Shown here: piece after piece, positions 16,949 through 26,487 of the stretch
How the letters are laid out: every line of letters begins with the position of its first letter
How positions within the stretch are numbered: the stretch's first letter is position 1
NCBI GenBank assembly: GCA_009774245.1
Contig: VSNM01000013.1
Coordinates: forward strand, 36,664-100,663
DNA: 64,000 nucleotides
Source of the DNA: Lachnospiraceae bacterium
GTDB lineage: Bacteria > Bacillota > Clostridia > Lachnospirales > Lachnospiraceae
Direction of reading: 5' to 3'
Position numbers and translations under genes: made by a program
The notes under the pieces: model-generated
The model's database searches: none
What the model was told of the DNA's origin: nothing
Seen by the model: the letters and a program-made list of their open reading frames with translations, nothing else

Positions 16949-17953
16949 ATGACAATCTACGATGTTTCAGAGAAAGCCGGTGTATCCATAGCGACCGTGT
17001 CGCGCGTGTTGAACGGTTCCAACAACGTCAGCGCCCAGACACGCCAAAAGGTTCTGGCCGTGATCGAGGCCTGTGATTACACGCCAAACGCTTTTGCAAG
17101 GGGACTTGGCTTAAACTCAATGAATACGATTGGCATCCTGTGTGCCGACTCTTCCGACCTGTATCTTGCCAATGCGATCTATCATATCGAGCAGGAGCTG
17201 CGGGAGAACAATTACAACTGTATCCTCTGCTGTACGGGCTATCACCTTGAGGACAAACAGAAATACCTGAATCTCCTCGTCAACAAAAAGGTGGACAGTG
17301 TGATTCTCGTGGGCTCAAATTTTATAGCCGACAAGGACGCTGAGAACGACTATATCCGCGAGGCCGCTGGAGAAATCCCCATCCTTTTGTTAAACGCGGA
17401 CTTTGACTGTGAAAACGTATACTGCAGTCTCTGTGACGACTTCAAGTCGACCATGCAGGCCACTTCCTATCTGATAGAAACGGGCGTCGAGGACATCCTG
17501 TATCTGTACAACTCCAAGTCCTTCTCCGCGCTCCGAAAACTGTCAGGCTATCAGAGCGCGCTCACCCAGAAAGGACTGCCGCTGCGCATGGAGTACATGC
17601 AGTATTTTCCGGGAAGTCACGCCAATCTTCCGGCAATCGCAGACTTTCTGGCGGATCTCGACAGCTCTCTCCAATACAGGGGCATCGTCGCCGCTGATGA
17701 CAATCTCGCCATCGGCGCCGTCAAATTTGCGCATAAGAAAGGGCTGTCCATACCAAGCGAACTGTCCATTGTCGGCTACAACAACTCGATCCTCAGCACA
17801 TGCTGCGAACCGGAGCTCACGAGCGTCGACAACCGGCTCGAAACCCTGTGCCATCACATCGTAAAGACGCTGATCGGCATTCTCAGCAACAAAGAAATGC
17901 CCCAGAAGGTTATCTTCTCCGGCGAACTGATCAAAAGAGGAACAACTCTTTAA
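16949..17953 (+). CDS. LacI-family regulator of hexuronate genes
   Basis: 334 residues. The HTH/hinge is TIYDVSEKAGVSIATVSRVLNGSNNVS, followed by a sugar-binding-like sensor domain. The ATG at 16949 has GGAAAGGTGG at 16931-16940; the open frame upstream to 16856 lacks a site. It stands divergent from kduI and 46 bases upstream of uxaC, so it most likely controls both in response to a uronate intermediate (a KdgR/UxuR-type role). That role is inferred from position only. Confidence 0.88.
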   Translation: MTIYDVSEKAGVSIATVSRVLNGSNNVSAQTRQKVLAVIEACDYTPNAFARGLGLNSMNTIGILCADSSDLYLANAIYHIEQELRENNYNCILCCTGYHLEDKQKYLNLLVNKKVDSVILVGSNFIADKDAENDYIREAAGEIPILLLNADFDCENVYCSLCDDFKSTMQATSYLIETGVEDILYLYNSKSFSALRKLSGYQSALTQKGLPLRMEYMQYFPGSHANLPAIADFLADLDSSLQYRGIVAADDNLAIGAVKFAHKKGLSIPSELSIVGYNNSILSTCCEPELTSVDNRLETLCHHIVKTLIGILSNKEMPQKVIFSGELIKRGTTL

Positions 17954-17999
17954 CATATTTATATCAATTTTTAATCAAAATGAAAACGGAGGAATCATC

Positions 18000-19415
18000 A
18001 TGAAATCTTTTATGGATCAGGACTTTTTGCTCCAGACCAAAACGGCGAGCGACCTTTTTCACAGCTATGCGGAAAAGACACCTGTGCTCGACTACCACTG
18101 CCACATCAATCCCGCGGAGATCGCAGACAACCGCAAATTTGACAACATCACACAGGTATGGCTTGGCGGCGACCACTACAAATGGCGCTTCATGCGTTCC
18201 TGTGGTGTGGACGAAAAGTTCATCACAGGCGACGCATCAGACAAGGAAAAATTTTTCAAATGGGCAGAGTGTGTCGGCAAGGCGATCGGCAACCCGCTCT
18301 TCCACTGGACGCACCTGGAACTGCAGCGGTATTTTGGCTATATGGGTGTCCTCAACAAAAAGACTGCCGAGGAAGTGTGGAATCTCTGCAATGAAAAACT
18401 AAAGGACGACAGCATGAGTGTGCGCGGTCTGATCAAGCGCTCCAACGTGACGCTGATCTGCACGACGGACGATCCCATCGATTCGCTTGAATACCATAAA
18501 CAGATCGCAGCTGACGACACCTTTGACGTGCAGGTACTTCCCGCATGGAGACCGGACAAGGCAATGAACATCGAAAAGCCGGACTACTTCGACTACCTCG
18601 CAAAACTCGCAGATGTGAGTGGCGTCGCTATCAACACTTTCGCAGATCTGAAAAACGCACTGCAAAACAGACTGGACTTCTTCGCCTCCATGGGCTGTTC
18701 TGTGTCTGACCATGCATTAGAATATGTAATGTACCAGCCAGCTTCCGACGACGAGATCGAGGCAATCTTTGCCAAGAGAAAAAGCGGTGCGTCTGTCACC
18801 AGACAAGAGGAGCTCCAGTACAAGACAGCTTTCATGCTCTTTGTCGGAAAACAGTATCATAGACTGAACTGGGTAATGCAGCTCCACTACGGCTGCAAGC
18901 GCGACAACAACACACTGCGCTATGACCAGTTAGGCCCCGACACCGGATACGACTGCATCAACAACTACGCCCCATCCGCAGAGCTCGCTGATTTCCTGAA
19001 TGCACTAATCAAAACAGACGAGCTGCCAAAGACGATCATCTACAGCCTGAACCCAAATGACAACCAGGCAATCGGCACGATTCTTGGCTGTTTCCAGGAC
19101 TCCACGGCATGCGCCAAGATCCAGCAGGGCAGCGCGTGGTGGTTCAACGATCACAAGACCGGCATGCAGGATCAGATGATCTCCCTCGCAAACCTCGGAA
19201 ACCTCTCCGGCTTTGTCGGCATGCTGACAGACTCCAGGAGCTTCCTCTCCTACACCAGGCACGAGTATTTCAGACGCATCCTGTGCAATCTCGTCGGAAA
19301 CTGGGTGGAGGACGGCGAGTTCCCGGCTGACATGGAGACACTTGCGGAGATCGTAAAGGGTATTTCCTATAATAATGCGGTGAACTATTTTGGATTTGAC
19401 TTAAAGACCGTATAA
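18000..19415 (+). CDS. uxaC: Glucuronate (uronate) isomerase
   Basis: Converts D-glucuronate to D-fructuronate, or D-galacturonate to D-tagaturonate, the first step of the Ashwell pathway. 471 residues, the usual length. Amidohydrolase-like fold with the metal-binding H-x-H in LDYHCHINPAEIADNR near residue 29, the WRFMRSCG segment near 60, and the C-terminal DSRSFLSYTRHEYFRRILC block near 410. The start has GGAGG eight bases upstream. It is probably read with the upstream regulator. The partner oxidoreductases UxuB/UxaB and the dehydratases are not in the window. Confidence 0.96.
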   Translation: MKSFMDQDFLLQTKTASDLFHSYAEKTPVLDYHCHINPAEIADNRKFDNITQVWLGGDHYKWRFMRSCGVDEKFITGDASDKEKFFKWAECVGKAIGNPLFHWTHLELQRYFGYMGVLNKKTAEEVWNLCNEKLKDDSMSVRGLIKRSNVTLICTTDDPIDSLEYHKQIAADDTFDVQVLPAWRPDKAMNIEKPDYFDYLAKLADVSGVAINTFADLKNALQNRLDFFASMGCSVSDHALEYVMYQPASDDEIEAIFAKRKSGASVTRQEELQYKTAFMLFVGKQYHRLNWVMQLHYGCKRDNNTLRYDQLGPDTGYDCINNYAPSAELADFLNALIKTDELPKTIIYSLNPNDNQAIGTILGCFQDSTACAKIQQGSAWWFNDHKTGMQDQMISLANLGNLSGFVGMLTDSRSFLSYTRHEYFRRILCNLVGNWVEDGEFPADMETLAEIVKGISYNNAVNYFGFDLKTV

Positions 19416-19421
19416 ACAAAT

Positions 19422-19461
19422 CGTTCCTGTATACACGCTGCAATCCGTGTACACAGGAACG
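19422..19461. repeat. 16-bp inverted repeat after uxaC
   Basis: CGTTCCTGTATACACG and CGTGTACACAGGAACG pair around an eight-base spacer with one mismatch. There is no T-tract on the plus strand, so it is not a standard terminator; it may be a mRNA 3' stabiliser or a protein site. Confidence 0.6.
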
Positions 19462-19619
19462 AAAAACGTAACATACGAAAGGCACCATCTAATGCTTCAT
19501 ACATCTTCTTGTAGAAACGACCATGAGGTCAACGCTCCCCAAAATATCGCAGCAGTATCCGATATCGCCCGCGATACAGATGATTGCAGAACATGCCCTC
19601 CCCCTCAATGCGACTCAGC

Positions 19620-19715
19620 AATCGAGTAGGGGAAAAGCCTTTCCCCTACTCGCCGCGCGCCCCGTGCGCCGCCTTAGCGGCATATTTCCTTTGCACGGGG
19701 CTGCGCACAAAAACA
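19620..19715 (+). repeat. Interspersed hairpin repeat, copy 2 of 4
   Basis: Hairpin A is CGAGTAGGGGAAA against TTTCCCCTACTCG. The outer stem is GCCCCGTGC/GCACGGGGC, where copy 1 has A-T at the pair that is G-C here, and the inner stem is GCCGC/GCGGC. It sits exactly at the point where the following reading frame loses its 5' part. Apart from the inverted repeat above, 19416-19619 shows nothing recognisable. Confidence 0.85.
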
Positions 19716-20728
19716 TCGATCTGTCTACCGCCAGCTTTATTGTCACAGATAACCGGGACGATGAAAATGCTGAACAGATCAATGATGAGGACTGCAAAAT
19801 ATATGGCACCGTCAAGCCGTCACTTTCACGTAATCAATTTACAGACGCAGTACTGGCAAAAGCGGACTATGAGGATACCAATCTGATCACACATACCTAC
19901 GCGGCGAATTTTGACGGCAATGGGAAGGAAGAAGCTTTTGTGATCGCTGGGGAATGGGGCACTGAATGGGGAGACGATACCCTGGAGATGATATATGGGG
20001 AGCTTTGGTTTATTGACAGTAGCGGCGCTGCGACGCGCCTGGTGTCCACAACAACGTTTCAATCCTGGCAGCAATATATCATGCAGGATGGCAAAATTTA
20101 TTTTTTCATAGACTATAATATCGCATTCACATCATGGGGTACATTAGTTCTTACCGTGAAAGGAAACCAGCTCATGATATTTCCCTGTTATGGAGACAAA
20201 ATTGTCCTCGATCCCGCGAACACAGAACATCTTTATCTCAGCAACTACGCATGGGGAACCAAGTTGATTCAGGACGATGGGCAGATTATCGTGACACATA
20301 ACTGTTATGACGGCATGCTTGAAATCTTAAAATCGGAGTCAGAGGACGGGGACAGATTTCTGTGGTTTGGACATACATGGAAACCTTACACATTTGAATT
20401 TGACCATGAACAATGGAAGGAAACACCCGCGCGTGGAGTAACCAGAGAAGAGGTTGAATCGATCGCTGCCCTTCCCCAGACTTTTGACAGCTCAGCCTAT
20501 GATGGCGTACAATATATCCTACGCGACAACGGGGAATTAAACATCAACCTGGCAAAAACCGATCACGAATATCCTGAATCTGTCTCTTTTGAAAACCTCA
20601 CTTTCCTGCTCAGTGAATCGCGGGAATGGATTGCACAGGAGCGGGATAATAATGGAATCTACGCTATACAGCTGACCGGCGAAAGCCACTGGGATTATCT
20701 GGACAACCTGCTAGCGGAATTACAATAA
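19716..20728 (+). pseudogene. 5'-truncated gene for an unrecognised secreted-type protein
   Basis: About 337 residues of ordinary protein sequence begin directly after repeat copy 2, with no start codon before MIYGELWF, no ribosome binding site and no signal peptide. The frame remains open backwards through the repeat to an ATG at 19523, but those residues only translate the repeat. The body has an FG-GAP/EF-hand-like AANFDGNGKEEAFVI segment near the start and many Trp and Tyr residues, as in Lachnospiraceae lipoproteins of unknown role. Loss of the 5' end at the repeat boundary suggests a rearrangement there. A fused 401-residue protein cannot be excluded. Confidence 0.6.
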
Positions 20729-20735
20729 TTTTTTG

Positions 20736-20780
20736 GCGCCTGCATAGTTCCTTTCCACAATCATTTTTGTGGGCAGGCGC
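20736..20780 (+). terminator. Hairpin after the truncated gene
   Basis: GCGCCTGC pairs with GCAGGCGC, with an inner stem CCACAA/TTGTGG. It is followed by TTATCATTCCTT, a weak tail. It could serve the upstream gene. Confidence 0.5.
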
Positions 20781-20842
20781 TTATCATTCCTTGTCATAAT
20801 TCCCATGATATAGCTGCCAACAAGATATTATTGGCGCCCATT

Positions 20843-21469
20843 TTACGCTAACAGCCATAATATGAGCATACTGGCATAGCTTACTTTCAGATTTTTTTCA
20901 GAGACATAAAAAGGTATCGCATAAACAAAAGCATTTAGCGCTGATACAATACCGTCCTCAAATCCATGATACAAATGTGGCATACCCCATAGAAAAAACA
21001 GTGCCAGTGCGCCCCACGGTATCTCTGATTTCCCAGTCAGACATTCCCCTGCCTGCTGGGCATATGTCAGAAGCTCCAACATTAACAAAACTTCCAACGG
21101 ATAATAGAGGATATTGCGAATCGTATATAATGGATAACCCGAAAAAAATTCCCTGATCAATAAGGGCTTCATTCCGATATTCAGATAATATCTCACCGCT
21201 ATTGAAATACCGCACATAACCGTAAAAAATATGATTACCCATCCCTGCCTGTTAAATGACCATTGATATGATACAGCTCTCCCTTCATTTTGTTTTTTCA
21301 TTCTAAACAGAACAAAAAATGCTCCCACTCCCCAAATAACAGGACTGATTCCGAATGCTAATATTTGATTTGGCATACATAGCGAAATAAAATCGCATTC
21401 TATCACGCCCCATACAATCAACATCATGATTAACGCATGCATACCTTTTTTGTAGGTTTCCTTTTCCAT
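20843..21469 (-). CDS. Multi-pass membrane protein, possibly CPBP-like
   Basis: 208 residues with about six hydrophobic segments (near 10-30, 35-55, 75-95, 115-130, 150-165, 175-205). The stretch WGMPHLYHGFEDGI resembles the second motif of CPBP intramembrane proteases, but the E-E-x-x-x-R first motif is not clearly present, so protease activity is doubtful. The start has a GGAGAGAG site. It stands alone between a convergent truncated gene and a DUF3788 gene; no function can be assigned. Confidence 0.6.
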   Translation of the reverse strand: MEKETYKKGMHALIMMLIVWGVIECDFISLCMPNQILAFGISPVIWGVGAFFVLFRMKKQNEGRAVSYQWSFNRQGWVIIFFTVMCGISIAVRYYLNIGMKPLLIREFFSGYPLYTIRNILYYPLEVLLMLELLTYAQQAGECLTGKSEIPWGALALFFLWGMPHLYHGFEDGIVSALNAFVYAIPFYVSEKNLKVSYASMLILWLLA

Positions 21470-21619
21470 ATTCCATCTCTCTCCTCTATAATTGATCTGA
21501 TGAATATTTTACCACAAACAGATATCCAATTCCAGTACGCACACAAACAATTATACGGAACAATTTCTGTTTTCGGATTCTTCACTTTTCTATCCATGCC
21601 CCCTTCTATATCTATAAGT

Positions 21620-22030
21620 TCAGGAACATTTAACAGACAGCAATGTTTTTATGTCGTCAAAGTGCTCTTCACATGTAACACGATAATGAATCCACCCGCC
21701 GTCGCCACAGTGATATTTGTTGTCTATATATTCCTGCGCATATTTTTGAAGCTGGCTGTAAACGGTCTCGCACTGCATATCTGACAGCCGCATCATAACC
21801 GTGAAAGCATTGTCCTCTGCAAAAATATTACATATTAACTTGTTTTTCTTTTTATGGGCAACACCCCAGCCGTATTTATTTCCATATGGGAAAACTACCT
21901 TTATCTCTGTATGAAAGGCTGATACCAGCCATTCGTTCAACAGCGTAAATCTTTCTGAATTCTCGCCACAGAATCTGGTCATTTCTTCCATGGAAGGCGT
22001 TATTTGTTTATTGAACATTCTTTCGCACAT
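21620..22030 (-). CDS. DUF3788 family protein
   Basis: 136 residues matching the DUF3788 pattern: an N-terminal helix TPSMEEMTRFCG, the core PYGNKYGWGVAHKKKNKLICNIF, and GGWIHYRVTCEEHFDDIKTLLSVKC at the end. These are small cytosolic proteins of unknown role, frequent in Firmicutes accessory regions. The ATG at 22030 has AAGGAG eight bases upstream; the longer frame to 22087 does not. It follows the next gene by ~75 bases and may share its transcript. Confidence 0.75.
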   Translation of the reverse strand: MCERMFNKQITPSMEEMTRFCGENSERFTLLNEWLVSAFHTEIKVVFPYGNKYGWGVAHKKKNKLICNIFAEDNAFTVMMRLSDMQCETVYSQLQKYAQEYIDNKYHCGDGGWIHYRVTCEEHFDDIKTLLSVKCS

Positions 22031-22104
22031 AATTCCATACTCCTTTTCGTTACAATCCACTTTTCGGGTTTCGGCATTTCCACACATCTACAACTCAAAA
22101 TCTC

Positions 22105-23229
22105 TCAAATATTACAATAGCAGCGTTCATCTTTGCCGCCCAGTTCCATTAATTTTAGATAATGCGGAATATCCTCCATTACAGGCTCGATTCGAAACGG
22201 CGCGCCGCAGCATCCACAGTGCCATTTTTCTTCCTGTTCAAACCTATATTTTACACTGGATTTGCAGGTGCCGTTTGCACGGTTCTGGCAACCGGCGTCA
22301 CTATGGCGAAACATCTCCACGATCCTTTCGGTGCACTCGCCCAAGTACGTCAAGCAATTCTGGGCATTTCGGATTCTCAATTCCAGATACAGTTTCCCTG
22401 TATCGGAAGTCAGTGCGTAATCATACGCCGACGATTTTTTGCAAAAATACCGGACAGACGGCCCCTCATTAGAATCACCCTTTTTCCTCACAGCTCCGCC
22501 TTCCATAAGTATTTTGTCCAGGGCAGCGATCACCTCTCTGTCCGTTGGGTTGTGCATCTTGTCCGCCACATAGTCACTGCCCCTGGAAAGACTGCATGTG
22601 TGCAAATCCTCCGATAAGATCTTATAATTCCATCCGATAAATGCATTGCTGAAGGCGACCTGATTTGAATAATAATTTTTTACGTCTCTAAGCTGTGTAT
22701 TTTTCACTTTATTTGCGACAGCATATAGAACTTCCAAAACATTCCGATTATCTGGGTAATCGATTTCCAGCGCTTCGCCTGATGACAACTGAAACTTTTT
22801 GATGTCGTCAAACATAAAACCGTAATCACACAAGACTTCCAACAATAAATTCGTCTTTTTTGCCTTATTCATCTTTCGGACTTGCACCGTGTCAGAGACA
22901 AATACCTTATCCTGAAAACTGCCGCAGGCAAACAGGCAGAACAGAAAGTAAAACAGCTGCCATGGCGCACTCCTCGCCTCCCTTGCCTGACTGGAAAAGT
23001 AGTCATATTCATCTATTTTGTATAATGGCAGTCCAAACTTTTGCGGGGTATCCGCCATGTCAGAATACATCTGGTAAAACAGCCCTCCGATTTCACGAAA
23101 CGCGCTTTCAAACGCTTCATAAGAAATCTTCTGCAAAAAATCGGAATGGATCGCTATATTATCTGGTATGTCTACCAGCTTATTGCGGCGGATCAGAGCC
23201 CACCTGCTGCTCAAAAACGCGTCACTCAT
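22105..23229 (-). CDS. Unrecognised protein with Cys-rich C-terminus
   Basis: 374 residues, not recognised. The N-terminal two thirds are mainly helical by composition. The C-terminus contains CQNRANGTCKSS and WHCGCCGAPFRIEP, giving spaced Cys pairs of the kind that bind zinc, followed by a helix. No membrane segment or signal peptide. AGGGAGA precedes the ATG. It is followed by DUF3788 and preceded by an acetyltransferase, all on the minus strand with small gaps, as in accessory gene groups. Confidence 0.6.
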   Translation of the reverse strand: MSDAFLSSRWALIRRNKLVDIPDNIAIHSDFLQKISYEAFESAFREIGGLFYQMYSDMADTPQKFGLPLYKIDEYDYFSSQAREARSAPWQLFYFLFCLFACGSFQDKVFVSDTVQVRKMNKAKKTNLLLEVLCDYGFMFDDIKKFQLSSGEALEIDYPDNRNVLEVLYAVANKVKNTQLRDVKNYYSNQVAFSNAFIGWNYKILSEDLHTCSLSRGSDYVADKMHNPTDREVIAALDKILMEGGAVRKKGDSNEGPSVRYFCKKSSAYDYALTSDTGKLYLELRIRNAQNCLTYLGECTERIVEMFRHSDAGCQNRANGTCKSSVKYRFEQEEKWHCGCCGAPFRIEPVMEDIPHYLKLMELGGKDERCYCNI

Positions 23230-23248
23230 ATCATTATCTCCCTACATT

Positions 23249-23863
23249 TTAAAATTCATAGCTTTCCCCTGAAAAATGCAATTTATCAAACGCCTTTACC
23301 CTGTCACGGTTGAGACTATCGTCATAAATGTCCGATTCATAATACTTCCCGCCCTTTGCACATGACAGATAACCGGAAACAAGCTCCATTCCCATAAACG
23401 CCGGATAATTGTATCCGTCCGAATCCGTAATGCCCCATGTAGATGCCTCTTTAAAGCCAAATTGCGGATAATACTCTGGTCTTCCAAAAAACAGAATTGC
23501 GCCAAATCCCTGTTCCGTCGCCTTGCATATCATACTTTTTATGAGCGCCTTTCCGACACCCTTTCCCTGATATGCCGGCTCTACGCTGAGCGGCCCGAAA
23601 TTCAGGACTGGGATCGTGCCATCTGGGGTTTTCACTTTGGCATTACTACATATGATATGTCCAACGATCTTATGGTCAGTCTCTGCAACCAGACTTAATT
23701 CAGGTATACCATCTCTTTCCCGAAGCGTATGAACCATCCAGTGCTCGTAGGGACAGCCGATTCCCCCTCGTTCAATCCGCTCCGGGTATGAAAATGCTGC
23801 TCTTGTTATTTCCTCCACTCTCCGATAATCTTTTTCCCGTTCTTTTCTGATTGAAATATTCAT
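23249..23863 (-). CDS. GNAT family N-acetyltransferase (YhbS-like)
   Basis: 204 residues. The acetyl-CoA binding motif A is VEPAYQGKGVGKALIKSMI (R/Q-x-x-G-x-G/A pattern) near residue 95, and the following FGRPEYYPQFGFKEAS block is the hallmark of the YhbS/Eis-like subgroup. Substrate unknown. AAGGAGGAG precedes the ATG. It is 19 bases upstream of the Cys-rich protein gene. Confidence 0.88.
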   Translation of the reverse strand: MNISIRKEREKDYRRVEEITRAAFSYPERIERGGIGCPYEHWMVHTLRERDGIPELSLVAETDHKIVGHIICSNAKVKTPDGTIPVLNFGPLSVEPAYQGKGVGKALIKSMICKATEQGFGAILFFGRPEYYPQFGFKEASTWGITDSDGYNYPAFMGMELVSGYLSCAKGGKYYESDIYDDSLNRDRVKAFDKLHFSGESYEF

Positions 23864-23929
23864 TTACTCCTCCTTATATTGGCATCTAAAGCAGAAAACA
23901 TACTGTAACGAAATCATGACTATCTATCT

Positions 23930-24382
23930 TTAAAGTATGTATTGCATAAAATTACCATTCTTCACAAACCCAAAATCCGTGTACAGCAGCACGCCCATAT
24001 CAGATGCCGTGATCTGGACACAGCCGCAGCCGTATTCCTTCGCCTCATTTACAACCCGCGTCAATAATTCTTTCGCGATACCCTGCCTGCGGTAATCATT
24101 CGCAGTAAACATACTGGAAAGCAGTCCGATTTTTCCATTGGGACAACTAAAATACGGCGGCTTTTCTACAAAGGACATTCCGCTTGTCCCCACAATCCGA
24201 TCCCCGTCCACAGCCAGCCACGAGACAAACGTGCCGTCCGCCATATGCCGGTTGTAATAACCAATTAAGGCAGGTCTTAAATCAATATTCTCCCTGGCGC
24301 CCTCCTCCCGCAACTGGCGGATTCTCATTTCTATAAAAGTATCTAAGTCCTTTTCGGTCAGTTTCCTGTATTGCACTGCCAT
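23930..24382 (-). CDS. GNAT family N-acetyltransferase
   Basis: 150 residues from the ATG at 24382, which has GAGGGG nine bases upstream; the frame continues to 24478 without a site. The GNAT core is TANDYRRQGIAKELLTRVVNEAKEYGCGCVQI (motif A with RRQGIA), then DMGVLLYTDFGFVKNGNFMQY (motif B). A different subgroup from the neighbouring YhbS-like enzyme. Substrate unknown; acetylation of an amine-containing small molecule is the usual activity. Confidence 0.88.
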   Translation of the reverse strand: MAVQYRKLTEKDLDTFIEMRIRQLREEGARENIDLRPALIGYYNRHMADGTFVSWLAVDGDRIVGTSGMSFVEKPPYFSCPNGKIGLLSSMFTANDYRRQGIAKELLTRVVNEAKEYGCGCVQITASDMGVLLYTDFGFVKNGNFMQYIL

Positions 24383-24556
24383 ATAACATCGCCCCTCTCT
24401 TTCCTGTTCATCTCTTTTTAAAGTTGCTCTCCCGAATTGGTCACTATAAAGGAATTGTAGCTGTTTTTCCCTGATCATACCATGAATGGAGATGAAAAAA
24501 ACCTACGCTCCGTAGCGTCAGGGAACTGAGATCACCGTATGTGCCGTTTCCTTTTT

Positions 24557-25492
24557 CTACAGTTTCTTAATAACTGGCACCCACATACGAAAGCCATCTG
24601 GAACACCACCGTTTTGGAACCACCGTTCTGAGAAAATGTGTTCCTCATAAAAAATACCCGCCGGACAATCAAACGCATATCCCTCGGTATTTTTCATAAA
24701 TTCAACAAAAGCCTCGGAAGCCTTCATCAGGCTAAGCGCGATATCCATATTCTCATTTTCATCAAACTGATTCAGGGTGACTTCATTTACCAGAAACAAA
24801 CCTGACGGAGCGTCCTCAACCTTCCGCCCGCAGAATTCTTCCTGGAAGCATTCATCGCCTATGAGATACATCATCGCTTTGTAAGGGTGCCTTACATGTT
24901 CAGATGCGTTCTGATGCCCTGCGTCCTGCGGGTGGTGACCAGACGGCGCCACTCCGACATACCTTCTGGCAGTGCGGTCTGGTACATGCTCTTTACACCA
25001 TTTTGCCATCTGTCCCCATGCCTCACTTTCCGGATCAACACAATCGACCGTAAAACAGACAACTTTTTCATTTTTATGTTCTTCGATTTTTACGATCGCA
25101 GTCTCGTTCATAACCATCTCTCCCTCTTTTATCTGAATCTGGAAATTCAGTTTGGGAAAACAGACAACGGAACCGCCTTCCCTGATTTGACTGGGTGTTT
25201 TTCCTGTAAAATGCCGCATTGCACGGGAGAATGCCGTCGCGGAATTGTATCCATATTTCACAGCAATGTCAGTAACCCTGTGTTCCGTATCCATTAATTC
25301 CCTTACCGCGTATTGAAGTTTGCGTTTCCTGATATACTCGTCTAAAGTCATGTTGGCAATCAGTAAAAAGAATCGTTGATATGTTGACTTGGATATTCCG
25401 GCTATACGGGCAGCCCTATCGTAGTCAATCTCTCCAAACAGGTTGTCTTCTATATATGCAATTGACAGGTTCAGTCCTTCCACATAATCCAT
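24557..25492 (-). CDS. AraC-family regulator with GyrI-like effector domain
   Basis: 311 residues. The first ~105 hold two AraC HTH motifs (YDRAARIAGISKSTYQRFF and VTDIAVKYGYNSATAFSRAMRHFTGKTPSQ). The remainder is a GyrI/Rob-type small-molecule-binding domain ending WFQNGGVPDGFRMWVPVIKKL. Such proteins sense hydrophobic cationic compounds and switch on efflux or modification genes. AGGAGG lies eight bases before the ATG at 25492. The downstream GNAT gene is a plausible target but this is not shown. Confidence 0.88.
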   Translation of the reverse strand: MDYVEGLNLSIAYIEDNLFGEIDYDRAARIAGISKSTYQRFFLLIANMTLDEYIRKRKLQYAVRELMDTEHRVTDIAVKYGYNSATAFSRAMRHFTGKTPSQIREGGSVVCFPKLNFQIQIKEGEMVMNETAIVKIEEHKNEKVVCFTVDCVDPESEAWGQMAKWCKEHVPDRTARRYVGVAPSGHHPQDAGHQNASEHVRHPYKAMMYLIGDECFQEEFCGRKVEDAPSGLFLVNEVTLNQFDENENMDIALSLMKASEAFVEFMKNTEGYAFDCPAGIFYEEHIFSERWFQNGGVPDGFRMWVPVIKKL

Positions 25493-25683
25493 AATATCAC
25501 CTCCTCCAGTCATTATAGCTTATGTATCCCCAACACGCTCTACAATAAACGTCATTTACTGCACAGGGAATATGCCCTCAAATATTTCCTTTTACAAATA
25601 TTCCGCAATCACCGAAGCCGGATTTTTCTGATAGATCTCCTGCTTAAAAAGGCTTCCGCGACTCCTTCATCCTGCCCCCTATA

Positions 25684-26238
25684 TCACAGATTTTCTTTTG
25701 CTAATCTTGTGTATTTATTTACAAACTCTGTTTTTTCCGCCGTATATCTATCCCTGTCATGTTCATATTTTTTCCATAAATCTAACTTTAAATTTTCATA
25801 CGCTTTTGCAATCTTTGTATGCCCATTTAAGTAATCCCTAAAATAGATTTCGTCTTTATCATTCAAAAGACGTAGATGAATGTGAAATACCCTTTCCGCA
25901 AATCCTTTCTCTGTATATCCCTTATTCAGTGAAATTCTTTTATCGCTTTCAGACATACAAATGTATCCATTTTGAATCATTCGTTCTTTTACCATGATAA
26001 GCGTGGCGGCATCAGGAATTTCAATCAATATATCAATGATTGGCTTCGCCCATATTCCATGAATGGCTGTACTTCCAATATGATATATTTGCAAACCCAG
26101 TTTAGCAGGAAAAATATTTTTTAGAATATTCTGTTCTTCTTCATACCATTTCGACCAACAATCCTGATGCTCTGTTAAATAGATCGGGAACAATTCCCAT
26201 AATTCTTCCAAATTCATTTCTGAAAGTTTTTTACTCAT
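25684..26238 (-). CDS. GrpB family (UPF0157) nucleotidyltransferase-fold protein
   Basis: 184 residues. The nucleotidyltransferase-like motif is YHIGSTAIHGIWAKPIIDILIEI, with the G-S and D-x-D-like residues, followed by HIHLRLLN and FRDYLNGH, typical of GrpB proteins. Some members are fused to CoaE; others stand alone and are uncharacterised. TAGGAGAAAG precedes the ATG. The 190-base gap after it (25493-25683) includes a short coding relic near 25590-25650 (minus strand EIYQKNPASVIAEYL then stop) that has no start. Confidence 0.85.
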   Translation of the reverse strand: MSKKLSEMNLEELWELFPIYLTEHQDCWSKWYEEEQNILKNIFPAKLGLQIYHIGSTAIHGIWAKPIIDILIEIPDAATLIMVKERMIQNGYICMSESDKRISLNKGYTEKGFAERVFHIHLRLLNDKDEIYFRDYLNGHTKIAKAYENLKLDLWKKYEHDRDRYTAEKTEFVNKYTRLAKENL

Positions 26239-26282
26239 AACTTTCTCCTATCGGATTGAAAATTTTCTGCTTGTTGCTGATA

Positions 26283-26443
26283 CTAGAGCGTGTTTGTGCT
26301 TTCTGCCAGATGTGCGTCACAATTTGTGGGAGATTTGTGCCAAATGAAGGGCGCATAGCGGGCTATGTAACCTGAATTTGGCATAAATATCACGCAAAGT
26401 GGGACGTGCAGATGGTAGGAATGATTTTTCAAACATGCTCTAG
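26283..26443. mobile_element. MITE, second CTAG-bounded family
   Basis: 161 bp bounded by CTAGAGCGTGTTTG on the left and the reverse complement CTAGAGCATGTTTG on the right (one difference). The interior folds as a long imperfect palindrome with ATTTGTGCCAAAT/AATTTGGCATAAAT and a central CATAGCGGGCTATG. No coding capacity. It shares CTAG ends and architecture with the element at 8433 but not its sequence. Confidence 0.82.
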
Positions 26444-26487
26444 TGCGGATATTCAATTAAATCTACACCCTGAATAATTTGATAATA

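Noticed and set aside
19523..19715. ATG at 19523 as the start of a 401-residue protein
   Set aside because: No ribosome binding site, and the residues only translate the interspersed repeat, which is also found between other genes.
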